Source: Sphingomonas flavalba | Lineage (GTDB): Bacteria > Pseudomonadota > Alphaproteobacteria > Sphingomonadales > Sphingomonadaceae | DNA: 64,000 bases | NCBI RefSeq assembly: GCF_004796535.1 | Contig: NZ_SPHY01000002.1 | Coordinates: 248,001 to 312,000, forward strand | Reading direction: 5' to 3' | Shown here: one piece after another, positions 52,423 to 61,529 of the stretch | Numbering within the stretch: position 1 is the first letter of the stretch | Layout: each line of letters begins with the position of its first letter | Notes under the pieces: model-generated | Seen by the model: only the letters and a program-made list of their open reading frames with translations | What the model was told of the DNA's origin: nothing | Databases searched by the model: none | Program-made: the position numbers and the translations under genes

Positions 52423-53588
52423 CTCGACGTCTCCTCGCCGTCGTGGAGCGGAACGCGGATCAGCGCACCGCAATCTATGTCGGTCAGCCGGCGGCGGCCG
52501 GTCATCGCCATCGCCGCTCGCAGATCCTGCCCGAAGCCCTCGATGAGCGCGGACACGCCCCGCTCCCCCTCCGCCGCCAGCGCATGAACCCAGGACCGGC
52601 CGAGCAGCACGCCATCGGCACCCAGCGCCAGCATCCTGAACAGATCGATCCCGGAGCGCACGCCGCCGTCCGCCAGCACCGTCACCCGCCCGCCCACGCG
52701 GGCGGCTACCGCGGGCAGCGCCTCGGCGGTCGCCGGTGCGCCATCGAGCTGGCGGCCGCCGTGATTGGAAACGACGATGCCGTCGGCACCAGCGGCAACA
52801 GCAGCCTCCGCGTCGTCGGGATCGAGCACGCCCTTGATCACCAGCGGCCCCGGCCAATGCGCGCGGACGAAGGCCAGGTCGTCCCACGTGACCGATGGGT
52901 CGAAATTGCGCATGATCCAGGCAGCGAAATCTTCCGTTCCCGCCTGTCGGCCGAGCACCGGCACCAGGTTGCCTAGGACATGCGGCCGGCCGCGCAGCCC
53001 GACGCGCCAGCTCCAGCCCGGCCGAAGCGCGGCATGGAAACCACGCCGCAACGCGCCGCGCAGCCCCGGCGCACCCGACATGCCGGAGCGGAAATCGCGG
53101 TGGCGGGTGGCGGCCACCGGCATGTCGACCGTGAACAGCAGAACCGTGCAGTGCCGGGCCGCCTGGGCCAGCAGGTCGACCATGAACGCCCGGTCGCGGA
53201 TCATGTAGAGTTGAAACCAGAACAGCGTCGACGTGCCCGCCGCCACTTCCGCCATGTCGCAGACCGAAACGGTCGACAGGCAGAAGGGGATGCCGGCCCG
53301 CTCGGCGGCATGCGCCGCCTTCACCTCGCCGCGCCGCGCGCACATCCCCGCCAAGCCGACCGGGCCGAGGGCAAGCGGCAACGGCATGTCGCGGCCGAAC
53401 AGCCGGGTCGTCGTGTCGATTGCGGACACATCGCACATCACTCGCTGGCGCAAGCGGACCGACTGCAGCGCCGATCGGTTGGCGCGGAGCGTCAGTTCGT
53501 CATAAGCGCCGCCCTCGATATAGTGGAACAGGAAGTGCGGCAGGCGGCGCCGCGCACGCTCGCGCAGTTGCTGGTGGTCGACGGGCAT
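52419..53588 (-). CDS. FMN-dependent alpha-hydroxy acid oxidase/dehydrogenase, LldD-like
   Basis: 389 residues. FHYIEGGAYDELTLRANRSAL is the family N-terminus, and VSNHGGRQLDGAPATAEALP carries the active-site His and Arg; LADGGVRSGIDLFRMLALGADGVLLGR binds FMN phosphate. Oxidises 2-hydroxyacids such as lactate or mandelate to the 2-oxoacid. The genes around it suggest a hydroxyacid intermediate. It starts 4 bp after the OYE stop. Confidence 0.9.
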   Translation of the reverse strand: MPVDHQQLRERARRRLPHFLFHYIEGGAYDELTLRANRSALQSVRLRQRVMCDVSAIDTTTRLFGRDMPLPLALGPVGLAGMCARRGEVKAAHAAERAGIPFCLSTVSVCDMAEVAAGTSTLFWFQLYMIRDRAFMVDLLAQAARHCTVLLFTVDMPVAATRHRDFRSGMSGAPGLRGALRRGFHAALRPGWSWRVGLRGRPHVLGNLVPVLGRQAGTEDFAAWIMRNFDPSVTWDDLAFVRAHWPGPLVIKGVLDPDDAEAAVAAGADGIVVSNHGGRQLDGAPATAEALPAVAARVGGRVTVLADGGVRSGIDLFRMLALGADGVLLGRSWVHALAAEGERGVSALIEGFGQDLRAAMAMTGRRRLTDIDCGALIRVPLHDGEETSR

Positions 53589-53591
53589 CGG

Positions 53592-54686
53592 TCAGTACAC
53601 CACGTCGGCGGCACCCGCCTCGAACGGGATCAGTTCCGAGAACCGGCCGTCGCGGACCTTTTCGATCCAATGGGGGTCGGCAAGCAGGACGCGGCCGAGG
53701 CCGACCAGGTCGAAATCCCCGCGCGCGAACCGCTCGACCAGGCCGGTCAGCGGCGCCGGCGCCGCCCGATCGCCAGCAAAGGAGGCGGTGACGTCGCGAT
53801 CCAAGCCGATCGACCCGATCGTCATCGTCCGCGCCCCGGTCAGCCTCTTGACCCAACCGGCAAGATTCATGTCGGATCCCTCGAATTCCGGTTCCCAGAA
53901 GCGCCGCTGCGAGCAGTTGACGAAATCGACCCCGGCGTCGACGAACGGACCGATCCAGCGGGCCAACGCATCGGGCGTCGTCGCCAGCCGCGCTTTGTAA
54001 TCCTGTTCCTTCCACTGCGAAATCCGCATCGACACCGGCATGCCCGGTCCCACCGCCGCGCGGACCGCACGGTAGACCGCCAGCGCGAAGGCAAGCCGGT
54101 CTTCGATATGGACTCCGCCCCAGCGGTCGGTCCGCATATTGGTCCGGTCCCAGAAGAACTGGTCGATCAGGAAGCCGTGCGCGGCGTGGATCTCGACCGC
54201 ATCGAAGCCGACACGCCTGGCATCCGCCGCCGCCCGGCCGAAACGGTCGACCAGATCGACAATCGCCTCGTCGCTCAGCGGTTCGCCGACGACGAAGGCC
54301 GGGCCGCCCAGCCCCGACGGGCTGACCAGGGGTGCCGGGTGCCACCACGGCTCACGGTTGAACCGCCCGCCGGCATGCCACAGTTGCAGTGCGATCCGCC
54401 CGCCGGCATCGTGCGTTTCGCGCACCAGTCGCTGCCACGCCGGTTGCGCTTCGGCACGGAAATCCGCGAGGACCGGTGAATTGTTCGCGGCCGGATGGTC
54501 GATCGCCGCGGCGCCGGTCAGCATCAGGCCGACCCTGCCTTCCGCCCGGCGCCGGTGATAGGCGGACAGTTCCGGCGTCGGGATGCGGTCCGGGCAGGCA
54601 TAGCGCGACATCGGCGCCATCACGAAGCGATTGGGCAGCGTCAGCGCGCCAAAGCTGACCGGCTGGAACAGGGCATCAAGCTTCAT
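53592..54686 (-). CDS. NADH:flavin oxidoreductase of the old yellow enzyme family
   Basis: 364 residues of the FMN-dependent TIM barrel. LTLPNRFVMAPMSRYACPDRIPT, LQLWHAGGRFNREPW and FDAVEIHAAHGFLIDQFFWDRTNMRTDRWGG are the substrate and FMN motifs, with the catalytic His pair in EIHAAHG. Typical substrates are enones or ring-reduced compounds. It overlaps the enolase-superfamily gene by four bases. Confidence 0.9.
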   Translation of the reverse strand: MKLDALFQPVSFGALTLPNRFVMAPMSRYACPDRIPTPELSAYHRRRAEGRVGLMLTGAAAIDHPAANNSPVLADFRAEAQPAWQRLVRETHDAGGRIALQLWHAGGRFNREPWWHPAPLVSPSGLGGPAFVVGEPLSDEAIVDLVDRFGRAAADARRVGFDAVEIHAAHGFLIDQFFWDRTNMRTDRWGGVHIEDRLAFALAVYRAVRAAVGPGMPVSMRISQWKEQDYKARLATTPDALARWIGPFVDAGVDFVNCSQRRFWEPEFEGSDMNLAGWVKRLTGARTMTIGSIGLDRDVTASFAGDRAAPAPLTGLVERFARGDFDLVGLGRVLLADPHWIEKVRDGRFSELIPFEAGAADVVY

Positions 54687-55873
54687 CGCGCGCCGGTCCA
54701 CGGATGCTCGGCCACGGCGTCCTCGTTGACGTCCGCGCCCCAGCCTGGCGTGTCGGGGAGCATGAAGCAACCGCCGGCGATCGTCGGCGCCGCGGTCAGC
54801 AGCGCGTATTTCCACGGCACATCGTCGCCTTCGATCTCCATGATCTCGAAATTGGCGACGGCGGCGCAGAAGTGTGCGGCCATCAGGTCGGCGAGCGGCC
54901 CATAGAAATTATGCGGCGCGACATTGATCTCGCCGATCTCGGCAAGCGCGGCGATCCGCACCGACTCGGCTATGCCGTTCCACGCGACGTCGACGATCGC
55001 TACGTCGGCGGCACGCACGGCGAGATAGGGTTGGAAGCCACGGCGCCCGTAAAGCGTTTCCAGTGACGCAAGCGGCATCGGCAAGCGTTCGCGCAGGGCG
55101 GCGAGCGCGTCCGGCGCGTGCGCGTCCGCTTCCAACCAGCGTAGGCCATGGCCGGCAAGCGCCCGGCCGATCCGGGCGGTTCCTTCCGGCGTCGCGCCGA
55201 AATTGGCGTCGAGCATGATATCGAGGCCGGGCCCGCCGCCATCGCGAAAAGCGGCGATCTGGTCGGTGATCGCCGCGATCGTCGCCGCATCCACCGCCCG
55301 CCCCGGATCGCCGCCAGGCACGAAGCCGGGGTTGAGCAGCACCGCCCCGTCGGCCGTGAAGGCGATCGGATTGGTCTTGGCCGCGCCGAAGCCGCGCGCC
55401 GCCGCCTCCGCCGCCAGCGCCTTCATGTCGTCGAGCGTTTCCAGGCGCGGGCGGCCGAGGATCCTTTCGAAATAGGCGCTGTCGCGGACGCGGAAGCTGC
55501 CGCAATGCGACCAATAGAGCGGCAATCGGTCGCGGAACGGGCCACCGAGCAGGCGGGCGACCGGCACGCCCGCCGCCTTGGCCGCCAGATCGACGCAGGC
55601 ATTTTCGATCGCGGCGATCGCCTGGGCGTTCAGGCCGCCGGGGGCGAAACGCGCCCCTGCATGGAGTTCGGCAGCAAGGCGGGCGAAGCCTCGCGGGTCC
55701 TGCCCGATTACTCTTGCCGCCAGTGTGTCGATCATCTGCGGCAGCGCCGGCGCCCAGGCGCCCCGGCCATATTCGGACCAGCCGACCAGCCCCTCGTCGG
55801 TCTCGATCTTCAGGAAGCTGAACGGCCGCCAGCCGCCATCGGCATGGATACTGGCGGCGCGGGTGATCCGCAT
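54683..55873 (-). CDS. Enolase superfamily dehydratase/racemase (mandelate racemase group)
   Basis: 396 residues. The first metal ligand is in IMLDANFG, others in LRWLEADAH and PLASLETLYG. AAKTNPIAF stands where the KxK catalytic motif lies in this group, with Asn instead of the second Lys, and NVAPHNFYGP supplies the His. An acid sugar or hydroxyacid dehydratase or racemase is likely. Neighbouring genes are consistent with an acid-sugar or related route. Confidence 0.86.
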   Translation of the reverse strand: MRITRAASIHADGGWRPFSFLKIETDEGLVGWSEYGRGAWAPALPQMIDTLAARVIGQDPRGFARLAAELHAGARFAPGGLNAQAIAAIENACVDLAAKAAGVPVARLLGGPFRDRLPLYWSHCGSFRVRDSAYFERILGRPRLETLDDMKALAAEAAARGFGAAKTNPIAFTADGAVLLNPGFVPGGDPGRAVDAATIAAITDQIAAFRDGGGPGLDIMLDANFGATPEGTARIGRALAGHGLRWLEADAHAPDALAALRERLPMPLASLETLYGRRGFQPYLAVRAADVAIVDVAWNGIAESVRIAALAEIGEINVAPHNFYGPLADLMAAHFCAAVANFEIMEIEGDDVPWKYALLTAAPTIAGGCFMLPDTPGWGADVNEDAVAEHPWTGAR

Positions 55874-55888
55874 TTGCCTCCCCCTCCC

Positions 55889-56890
55889 CTATGCCGCTTC
55901 GCGCGCGGCGCAATCGACGACGTGCAACAACGGCTCGTCCTGCGCGAAACGTCTGGCGTTTTCCGCGGTCAATGCAACCATGTGCGCGCGGTCGTGCGGC
56001 GTCGGGCCGGCGGCGGCGGTGTGCGGGGTGATGATCAGGTTCGGCGCCGACCATAGAGGATGCCCGGCCGGCAGCGGCTCCGGCGACGCAACGTCGATCG
56101 CGGCGCCCGCCAGCCCGCCCGCTTCGAGCCGCGTCGCCAACGCCGCCGCATCGACGATACCGCCGCGCGACAGATTGACGAGGAACGCGCCGGGGCTGAG
56201 CAGAGCCAGTCGAGCCGCATCGAAGAAGCGGTCGGTCTCCGGCGTCAGCGGCAAGGCGATCGCGACGAAATCGACTTGTGGCAGGTGGGTGTCGACGCCG
56301 GCCAGCGTGCAACTGGCGTCGGCAAGGCCATCGGCGTCGCCGCGCCGGCTGACCGCGATCACCCGCATCCCGAACGCGCGCAGCAGCCTGGCCAGCGCCT
56401 TGCCGATATGGCCGAAGCCGAGAATCATCGCCGTCCGCCCCTGCAACGAAACCAGGCGGCCGCCGAGCGCGTAGTTCCAGTGCCGCCGCCGCTGCTCGTC
56501 GAGTGCATCCGGAATCCCGCGGCCGAGCGCCAGCATCAGCCCGACGCCATGTTCCGCCACCGTCGTCGCCCCCGCCCCCGGCGTGTGGGTAACGACCAGG
56601 CCGGCGGGCAGCGGCTGGCCCTGCACGTTGTCGTAACCAGCGTTGGTCAGATGGATCCAGCGCAGACGCGGCGCGTCGCGGCACAGCCGCTCCAGCAACG
56701 CCGCTGAAATCTGGGCCGCCGACAGGATCAGCCCGTCGATGTCGGCGACACCTATGGCCGCGGCGGGCACCGGCGCGCCGGCGTCGTCGCACGCGACCGA
56801 CAATCGGATATCGAGTGCGCCCAGCGCCCTTTCCAGTTCGCCGTCATCGGCGTTCCACAACAGCACATGGGGACGGAGACGGGTGGTCAT
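55889..56890 (-). CDS. D-2-hydroxyacid dehydrogenase, NAD-dependent
   Basis: 333 residues. ILGFGHIGKALARLLRAFGMRVIAVSRR is the NAD-binding motif. Catalytic Arg is in VNLSRGGIVD, Glu in DVASPEPLP, and His in IITPHTAAAGP. The enzyme interconverts 2-oxoacids and D-hydroxyacids. ATG at 56890 is chosen; upstream in-frame sequence runs into a hairpin. Confidence 0.9.
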   Translation of the reverse strand: MTTRLRPHVLLWNADDGELERALGALDIRLSVACDDAGAPVPAAAIGVADIDGLILSAAQISAALLERLCRDAPRLRWIHLTNAGYDNVQGQPLPAGLVVTHTPGAGATTVAEHGVGLMLALGRGIPDALDEQRRRHWNYALGGRLVSLQGRTAMILGFGHIGKALARLLRAFGMRVIAVSRRGDADGLADASCTLAGVDTHLPQVDFVAIALPLTPETDRFFDAARLALLSPGAFLVNLSRGGIVDAAALATRLEAGGLAGAAIDVASPEPLPAGHPLWSAPNLIITPHTAAAGPTPHDRAHMVALTAENARRFAQDEPLLHVVDCAAREAA

Positions 56891-56935
56891 CAGACATGCT
56901 ACTCGATCGGACTCGACACGGGCTTGGGACGGGGC

Positions 56936-56969
56936 GGCCGACCGGACGGCGGGTTTCGTCCGGCCGGCC
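56936..56969. terminator. Strong intercistronic hairpin between TonB receptor and hydroxyacid dehydrogenase genes
   Basis: GGCCG-A-CCGGACG (56936-56948) pairs with CGTCCGG-C-CGGCC (56957-56969), 12 bp with one mismatch, loop of eight. No T run follows on the minus strand, so it may be a stabiliser or partial terminator that keeps receptor mRNA above the downstream genes. Confidence 0.6.
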
Positions 56970-56977
56970 ATACGGCG

Positions 56978-59314
56978 TCAGAAGTCCCGTTTGACCGTGA
57001 GCAGCCATTCGCGCGGCCGGGTCGGCTGGCCAATCTGGGCGTTGTAGACTGGCGTGCCTGTCTGGTAATAATTGATATATTTGAATGTGCCGAACACGTT
57101 CGTAACGCCCAGCGTGACGATCCAGTCCTTCTTCGTGTCCCACATGATCTGGGCATCGGCCAACGCACGCGGCGTGATCCGCGTCAGCGGGGTATTGACC
57201 GGATCCGAATAGGTCGCGCTCAGATAGCTAATATCGAAGCGCGGCGTGATCTCGCCCGCGCCACCGGCATCGAAGCTGTACTGGATGCCACCGGACGCCG
57301 TCCATTTCGGCGTGTAGACGTTGGTCATGTCCAGCGTCACGCCGGTGAACGGCAGCACCCGCTTGTACTTGAAATCGAGATAGCCGACCGACGCGCTGGC
57401 CAGCAGCCCGCCGCTGCGCAATTCAAGCTCCGCCTCGGCGCCGTTGATCCGCGCGTCGCCGATGTTGGTCGCCGCGGCGCAGGGTCCGGCGGCATTGTTT
57501 GGCGTGATCGCCGGGCAGGAGTTGATCTTGCCCTGAACATTCTTGAACTGATTGTGAAACACCGCTGCGTTGAGGCGCAGGACCCGATCGAACAGGTCGC
57601 TCTTGAAGCCGACCTCGTAGCTCGTCAGCGTTTCCGGATCGAACGGCACGACCTGGCTGGGGAAATACGGGCGCGGGTTGATGCCGCCGCCTTTGAAGCC
57701 CGTCGCGTACTGCGCGTAGACCAAGGCATCGTTGCCGATCTTGTAGTCGGCGGCGACGCGCACGTCGACGCGGTTTCCGTCATAGACGCCCGTCACCCCG
57801 TCGAGGATGCCGAGCGTCGGATGCAGCCCGCCGTCGACGGCATAACGGTGAAACAGGTAGGTCTTCCTGTCGTTGGTATAGCGCAGCGCGCCGGTCAGCG
57901 ACAGGCCGTCGACCGGGTGGACGATCGCCTGCCCGAACACCGATTTCGACGATGTGTTGATCGGGTCGTCGGTGATCGCGCGCAGATCGACACCGCCGCC
58001 GCCCAGTGCGAGGCCGCCGCGTAGATTGAGCCGAGTGCGCGACACGCCCTTCGCGTCATAATAGAAGCCGCCGATCGTCCACTCGACCATCTTGTCGGCG
58101 AAGTCGCCCGACAGGCGGATCTCCTGCGTGAACTGCTTGTGGTTCAGCCGCCAGATCTGGTCGAGGATGTTGGCGGGCGATACGTCGAGGTCGACCGGAA
58201 AATAGGTATTGGATACCCGATAGCCGGTGATCGACGTCAGTGTCACGCCGCCGAGATCGGCGGTAAGGTTGTTGGACAGGCCCCAGCCGTGCAGCGTCGT
58301 CTTCGGTTCATAACTGAACTGGGTCGGCAGGCCGGGGTCGCCGATGTAAGTGGCGTAGTTGGTGTAGCTGCCCTTCGGCGTCATATAGTTGTTGGTGCCG
58401 GCCCAGATCGGGTTCTGCACCGTCAGCTTGCCGGCCGGATTCTCCGAATCGTCCTGGATCGTGTCGACAATCAGGTTGTTCTCGATCCCGTCCGCCAGCA
58501 GAAAGCGGAAGGCGGCACGGCCGGTGAACAGTTGCTGCCCGCCCTCGCTGCCGATCTTGCAGCCTTTCATCGTCCGCTGCGTCGGTCCGCTGGCGATGCC
58601 GGTTGCACAGCCATAGTCGAGCCGGGTCAGGTAGCCGTCGGCTCGCCGGCCGGAGGCGGACACACGGACATAGAGCCGGTCGGGGATCAGCGTGAAGTTG
58701 GAGGCCGCCCGAATGTTGACGCGGTTGAACCGGCCATAGCCGACTTCGATAGAGCCGTTGGTCGTGTCGTCCGGCTTCTTGGAATAGAGCTTGATCGCGC
58801 CGCCGATCGAATTCTTGCCGGCCAGCGTTCCCTGCGGCCCGCGCAGGATTTCGGCACGCTCGAGATCCATGGTTTCGAACAGGCTGCCGGAAATGACGCC
58901 GTAATAGACATCGTCGACATAGATGCCGACACCGGGCTCGACCGCGAAATGCGGGTCGGACTGGCCGATGCCGCGAATATAGGCGCTGGCCCCCGCCCCC
59001 GTGCCGGCGACCTGGCGCTCGACGAAGACGTTCGGCACGCTCTTGGCCGCTTCCGCTACGTCGCGGATGCCGCGATCGTCCATCAGGTCGCCGGAGAGCG
59101 CCGAGATCGACAGCGGCGTGTCCTGCACCCGCTGCGCCTTGAACTGCGCAGTGACGACGATGTCGCCGGCGGAAAGATCCCGGTCGACCTGTGCCGCTGG
59201 GGCGGCCGCGTCCTGCGCCGCTGCTGGCTGCACCGCGGCGATCGCCGCACCGAGCGCCAGCAGCGAAGCTGCGAAGCGCACGCTTCCAAGCGCATTATTC
59301 CCTGTATCCTGCAT
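56978..59314 (-). CDS. TonB-dependent outer-membrane receptor
   Basis: 778 residues with a signal peptide (about 1-33, ending AAAQ). The TonB box region is DIVVTAQFKAQRVQDTPLSIS; the plug has IRGIGQSDPHFAVEPGVGIYVDDVYYG and ILRGPQGTLAGKNSIGGAIKLYS; the barrel ends with EWLLTVKRDF, a proper terminal Phe. It belongs to the large sphingomonad receptor class and lies next to an AraC regulator and downstream catabolic genes. Confidence 0.93.
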   Translation of the reverse strand: MQDTGNNALGSVRFAASLLALGAAIAAVQPAAAQDAAAPAAQVDRDLSAGDIVVTAQFKAQRVQDTPLSISALSGDLMDDRGIRDVAEAAKSVPNVFVERQVAGTGAGASAYIRGIGQSDPHFAVEPGVGIYVDDVYYGVISGSLFETMDLERAEILRGPQGTLAGKNSIGGAIKLYSKKPDDTTNGSIEVGYGRFNRVNIRAASNFTLIPDRLYVRVSASGRRADGYLTRLDYGCATGIASGPTQRTMKGCKIGSEGGQQLFTGRAAFRFLLADGIENNLIVDTIQDDSENPAGKLTVQNPIWAGTNNYMTPKGSYTNYATYIGDPGLPTQFSYEPKTTLHGWGLSNNLTADLGGVTLTSITGYRVSNTYFPVDLDVSPANILDQIWRLNHKQFTQEIRLSGDFADKMVEWTIGGFYYDAKGVSRTRLNLRGGLALGGGGVDLRAITDDPINTSSKSVFGQAIVHPVDGLSLTGALRYTNDRKTYLFHRYAVDGGLHPTLGILDGVTGVYDGNRVDVRVAADYKIGNDALVYAQYATGFKGGGINPRPYFPSQVVPFDPETLTSYEVGFKSDLFDRVLRLNAAVFHNQFKNVQGKINSCPAITPNNAAGPCAAATNIGDARINGAEAELELRSGGLLASASVGYLDFKYKRVLPFTGVTLDMTNVYTPKWTASGGIQYSFDAGGAGEITPRFDISYLSATYSDPVNTPLTRITPRALADAQIMWDTKKDWIVTLGVTNVFGTFKYINYYQTGTPVYNAQIGQPTRPREWLLTVKRDF

Positions 59315-59396
59315 CGCGTTCTCATCCAGCCGATCGTTGCGTGCCACGCCGCGTCTAAGCCGCGACAGCACGATCGCTTGGTAGGCGGCGAACAGC

Positions 59397-60377
59397 CTAA
59401 ACTCTTGCCTCGCCGTGACAGGGAATGTTGTTGTTGCGGGACAGACGGCACTCGCGGCGGTGCTCACGTGGCGACGCCCCATAAGCCTCGCGGAAGCTGC
59501 GGCTGAAATGCGCGGCGTCGTTGAAACCCCAGCGGAACGCAATCTGGATGATCGACAGGCCAGCCAGCGTCGGGTCGAGCAGATCGCGGCGACACGCTTC
59601 CAGCCGGCAATGACGGATCCAACTGCACACCGACCATTCGGTGCCTGCAAACGCGCGATGCAACCGGCGCACGGAAATGCCGCAGCCGCGGGCGATCCGC
59701 GCCGGGCTCAGTTCCGGATCGGCCAACCGCGCGTCGATGAACGCGCGGATCCGGCCGCCGGGCAGCCCCTCGGCCTCCGCCCGCGGCCGGCCTTCGCGGC
59801 CGATCATCCGGCGAACGACGCCGGTCAGCATCTCTCGGGCGACGACGGCATCGTCGTCGAGCAACCGGTCCGCCGATCGCGCGATCGTCAGCAACGTCGA
59901 ACGGGCGAGCGCGCCAAGCCCCTCCTGACCCGACATCGCATAGGGGCGTGCCAGTCCGCTCGATGCGGTCGGGCCAGTGAATTCGGCCGCGGGCAGATAG
60001 GCGATCAGCTGCGATGTCGGCCCGTCGAAGCGGGTGACGAACGGGCGAAAGCTGTCGATGATCGCAAATGCCCCGGCGGACAGCATCAAGTCGTTGTTCG
60101 ATTGGCTGACCTGGCTTCGCCCGCCGAGCTGCATGATCAGCATTATGTAGCGGCTCTGGTCGGCTTCCAGCGACCGCCTGTCCTGCGCAAGCTGGCGGAT
60201 ATTATGCTTGAAATGGCAGATGCTGACGCCGCCGACCTCACGATGGCGGATCGACCCGGTAAACGGCTCCGGCGAAAACTGCACCGCTGCGCGCCGGCCG
60301 CAGAGCGCCGCCATCCGCTCGCGCCATGCCTCGCGCCCATCGTCCGGATGCATCACCGCCGTCGTGAAATCGGCCAT
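59397..60377 (-). CDS. AraC family transcriptional regulator
   Basis: 326 residues. The N-terminal ligand-binding part is of the AraC_binding_2/cupin type (LMLSAGAFAIIDSFRPF). The C-terminal double HTH is in ARIARGCGISVRRLHRAFAGTEWSVCSWIRHCRLEACRRDLLDP and IQIAFRWGFNDAAHFSRSFREAYGASPREHR. It precedes the receptor gene by 83 bp on the same strand and probably activates it in response to the substrate. Confidence 0.9.
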   Translation of the reverse strand: MADFTTAVMHPDDGREAWRERMAALCGRRAAVQFSPEPFTGSIRHREVGGVSICHFKHNIRQLAQDRRSLEADQSRYIMLIMQLGGRSQVSQSNNDLMLSAGAFAIIDSFRPFVTRFDGPTSQLIAYLPAAEFTGPTASSGLARPYAMSGQEGLGALARSTLLTIARSADRLLDDDAVVAREMLTGVVRRMIGREGRPRAEAEGLPGGRIRAFIDARLADPELSPARIARGCGISVRRLHRAFAGTEWSVCSWIRHCRLEACRRDLLDPTLAGLSIIQIAFRWGFNDAAHFSRSFREAYGASPREHRRECRLSRNNNIPCHGEARV

Positions 60378-60505
60378 CCGCGCCCCCTCTCAGGCTCCAC
60401 CGGCTCCGGCTATCTCGTGCCGGCTGCCATCGCGGCGGGACCATAGGCCGTTCGCAACCGCCGGTCGATCACCGAGATTCCGGGTCGAGCGACCAAAATA
60501 GCCGC

Positions 60506-60901
60506 CTACGCCGCTGCCGGAATCACGCGAATGTGCCACCATTCCTCCAATCGATCGACCAGCGCATCGCTGGCGAAGCGGCAGCGGAACATGCCGTCCA
60601 GGTCGATGGTTTCGCCGCCCGGCACGCCCTTGAAGGCGGCGTGCCAGTGGCACAGGCCGGTATCGCCGGCACAGGTCACGCCGTCGTAGGTGAAGACGAC
60701 GTCGGCTTGCCCGGCCGTCACCTTTTCCCAATAGGCACGGACCCCCGCCTGCCCTTCCAGCGGCGGGTCGTAGGGCGTTTCGTGATAGCGAGCATCGGGC
60801 GTGAACAGGGCGGCGGCGGCATCCGGGTCGCGCCGTTCCCACGCCGCCTTGTAGCCGTCAAGCCAGGCGGTGAACACCGCTTCGGTCACTGCGTGGGTCA
60901 T
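60506..60901 (-). CDS. SnoaL-like/NTF2-fold protein
   Basis: 131 residues. KAAWERRDPDAAAALFTPDARYHETPYDPPLEG and FTYDGVTCAGDTGLCHWHAAF fit the SnoaL-like polyketide cyclase/NTF2 fold with a cone-shaped cavity. Many relatives act on small organic molecules as isomerases, hydrolases or binding proteins. It is coupled to wrbA by a one-base overlap. Confidence 0.82.
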   Translation of the reverse strand: MTHAVTEAVFTAWLDGYKAAWERRDPDAAAALFTPDARYHETPYDPPLEGQAGVRAYWEKVTAGQADVVFTYDGVTCAGDTGLCHWHAAFKGVPGGETIDLDGMFRCRFASDALVDRLEEWWHIRVIPAAA

Positions 60902-61512
60902 CAGTCTCGCCCTCCCCTTTCCATGCGTGCAGCGATCTCGGCGACATGCCGTCCCTGGAAGCGCGCGCCGTCCAGTTCGTTGCCGCTCGGCCGGCGGCTG
61001 CCGTCGGCGCCGGCAATGGTGCTCGCGCCATAGGGGGTGCCGCCGCTGATCTCGGTCATGATCGTGTTGCCGGCAAAGCTATACGGCAGGCCGACGATGA
61101 CCATGCCGTGGTGCAGCAGGGTGGTGTGGATCGACGTGATCGTCATTTCCTGCCCGCCATGCTGGCTGGCGGTGGAGGTGAACGCGCTACCGACCTTGCC
61201 GACCAGCGCGCCCTTCACCCACAACGGCCCGGTCTGGTCCAGAAAGTTGCGCATCTGCGCCGCCATATTGCCGAACCGGGTCGGCGAGCCGATTATGATC
61301 GCGTCGTAATCGCCCAGTTCCTGCGGGTCCGCGATCGGCGCCACCTGATCCAGCAGCACGCCGGCGCTGCGCGCCACCGCCTCGGGCATCAACTCGGGCA
61401 CCCGCTTGACCGCCACCTCGGCGCCAGTGGTGGCGGCGCCTTCGGCCACCGCCTGCGCCATCGTCTCGACATGGCCGTAGCTGGAATAATACAGAACCAG
61501 AATACGCGGCAT
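60901..61512 (-). CDS. wrbA: NAD(P)H:quinone oxidoreductase WrbA
   Basis: 203 residues. The flavodoxin-like fold shows [21 protein letters not shown] and [27 protein letters not shown], binding FMN, and [33 protein letters not shown]. Reduces quinones in two-electron steps. In this locus it may handle a quinone or aromatic breakdown intermediate. ATG at 61512; the receptor stop lies 17 bp upstream. Confidence 0.93.
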   Translation of the reverse strand: MPRILVLYYSSYGHVETMAQAVAEGAATTGAEVAVKRVPELMPEAVARSAGVLLDQVAPIADPQELGDYDAIIIGSPTRFGNMAAQMRNFLDQTGPLWVKGALVGKVGSAFTSTASQHGGQEMTITSIHTTLLHHGMVIVGLPYSFAGNTIMTEISGGTPYGASTIAGADGSRRPSGNELDGARFQGRHVAEIAARMERGGRD

Positions 61513-61529
61513 CACCTGCTCCCGATCGA

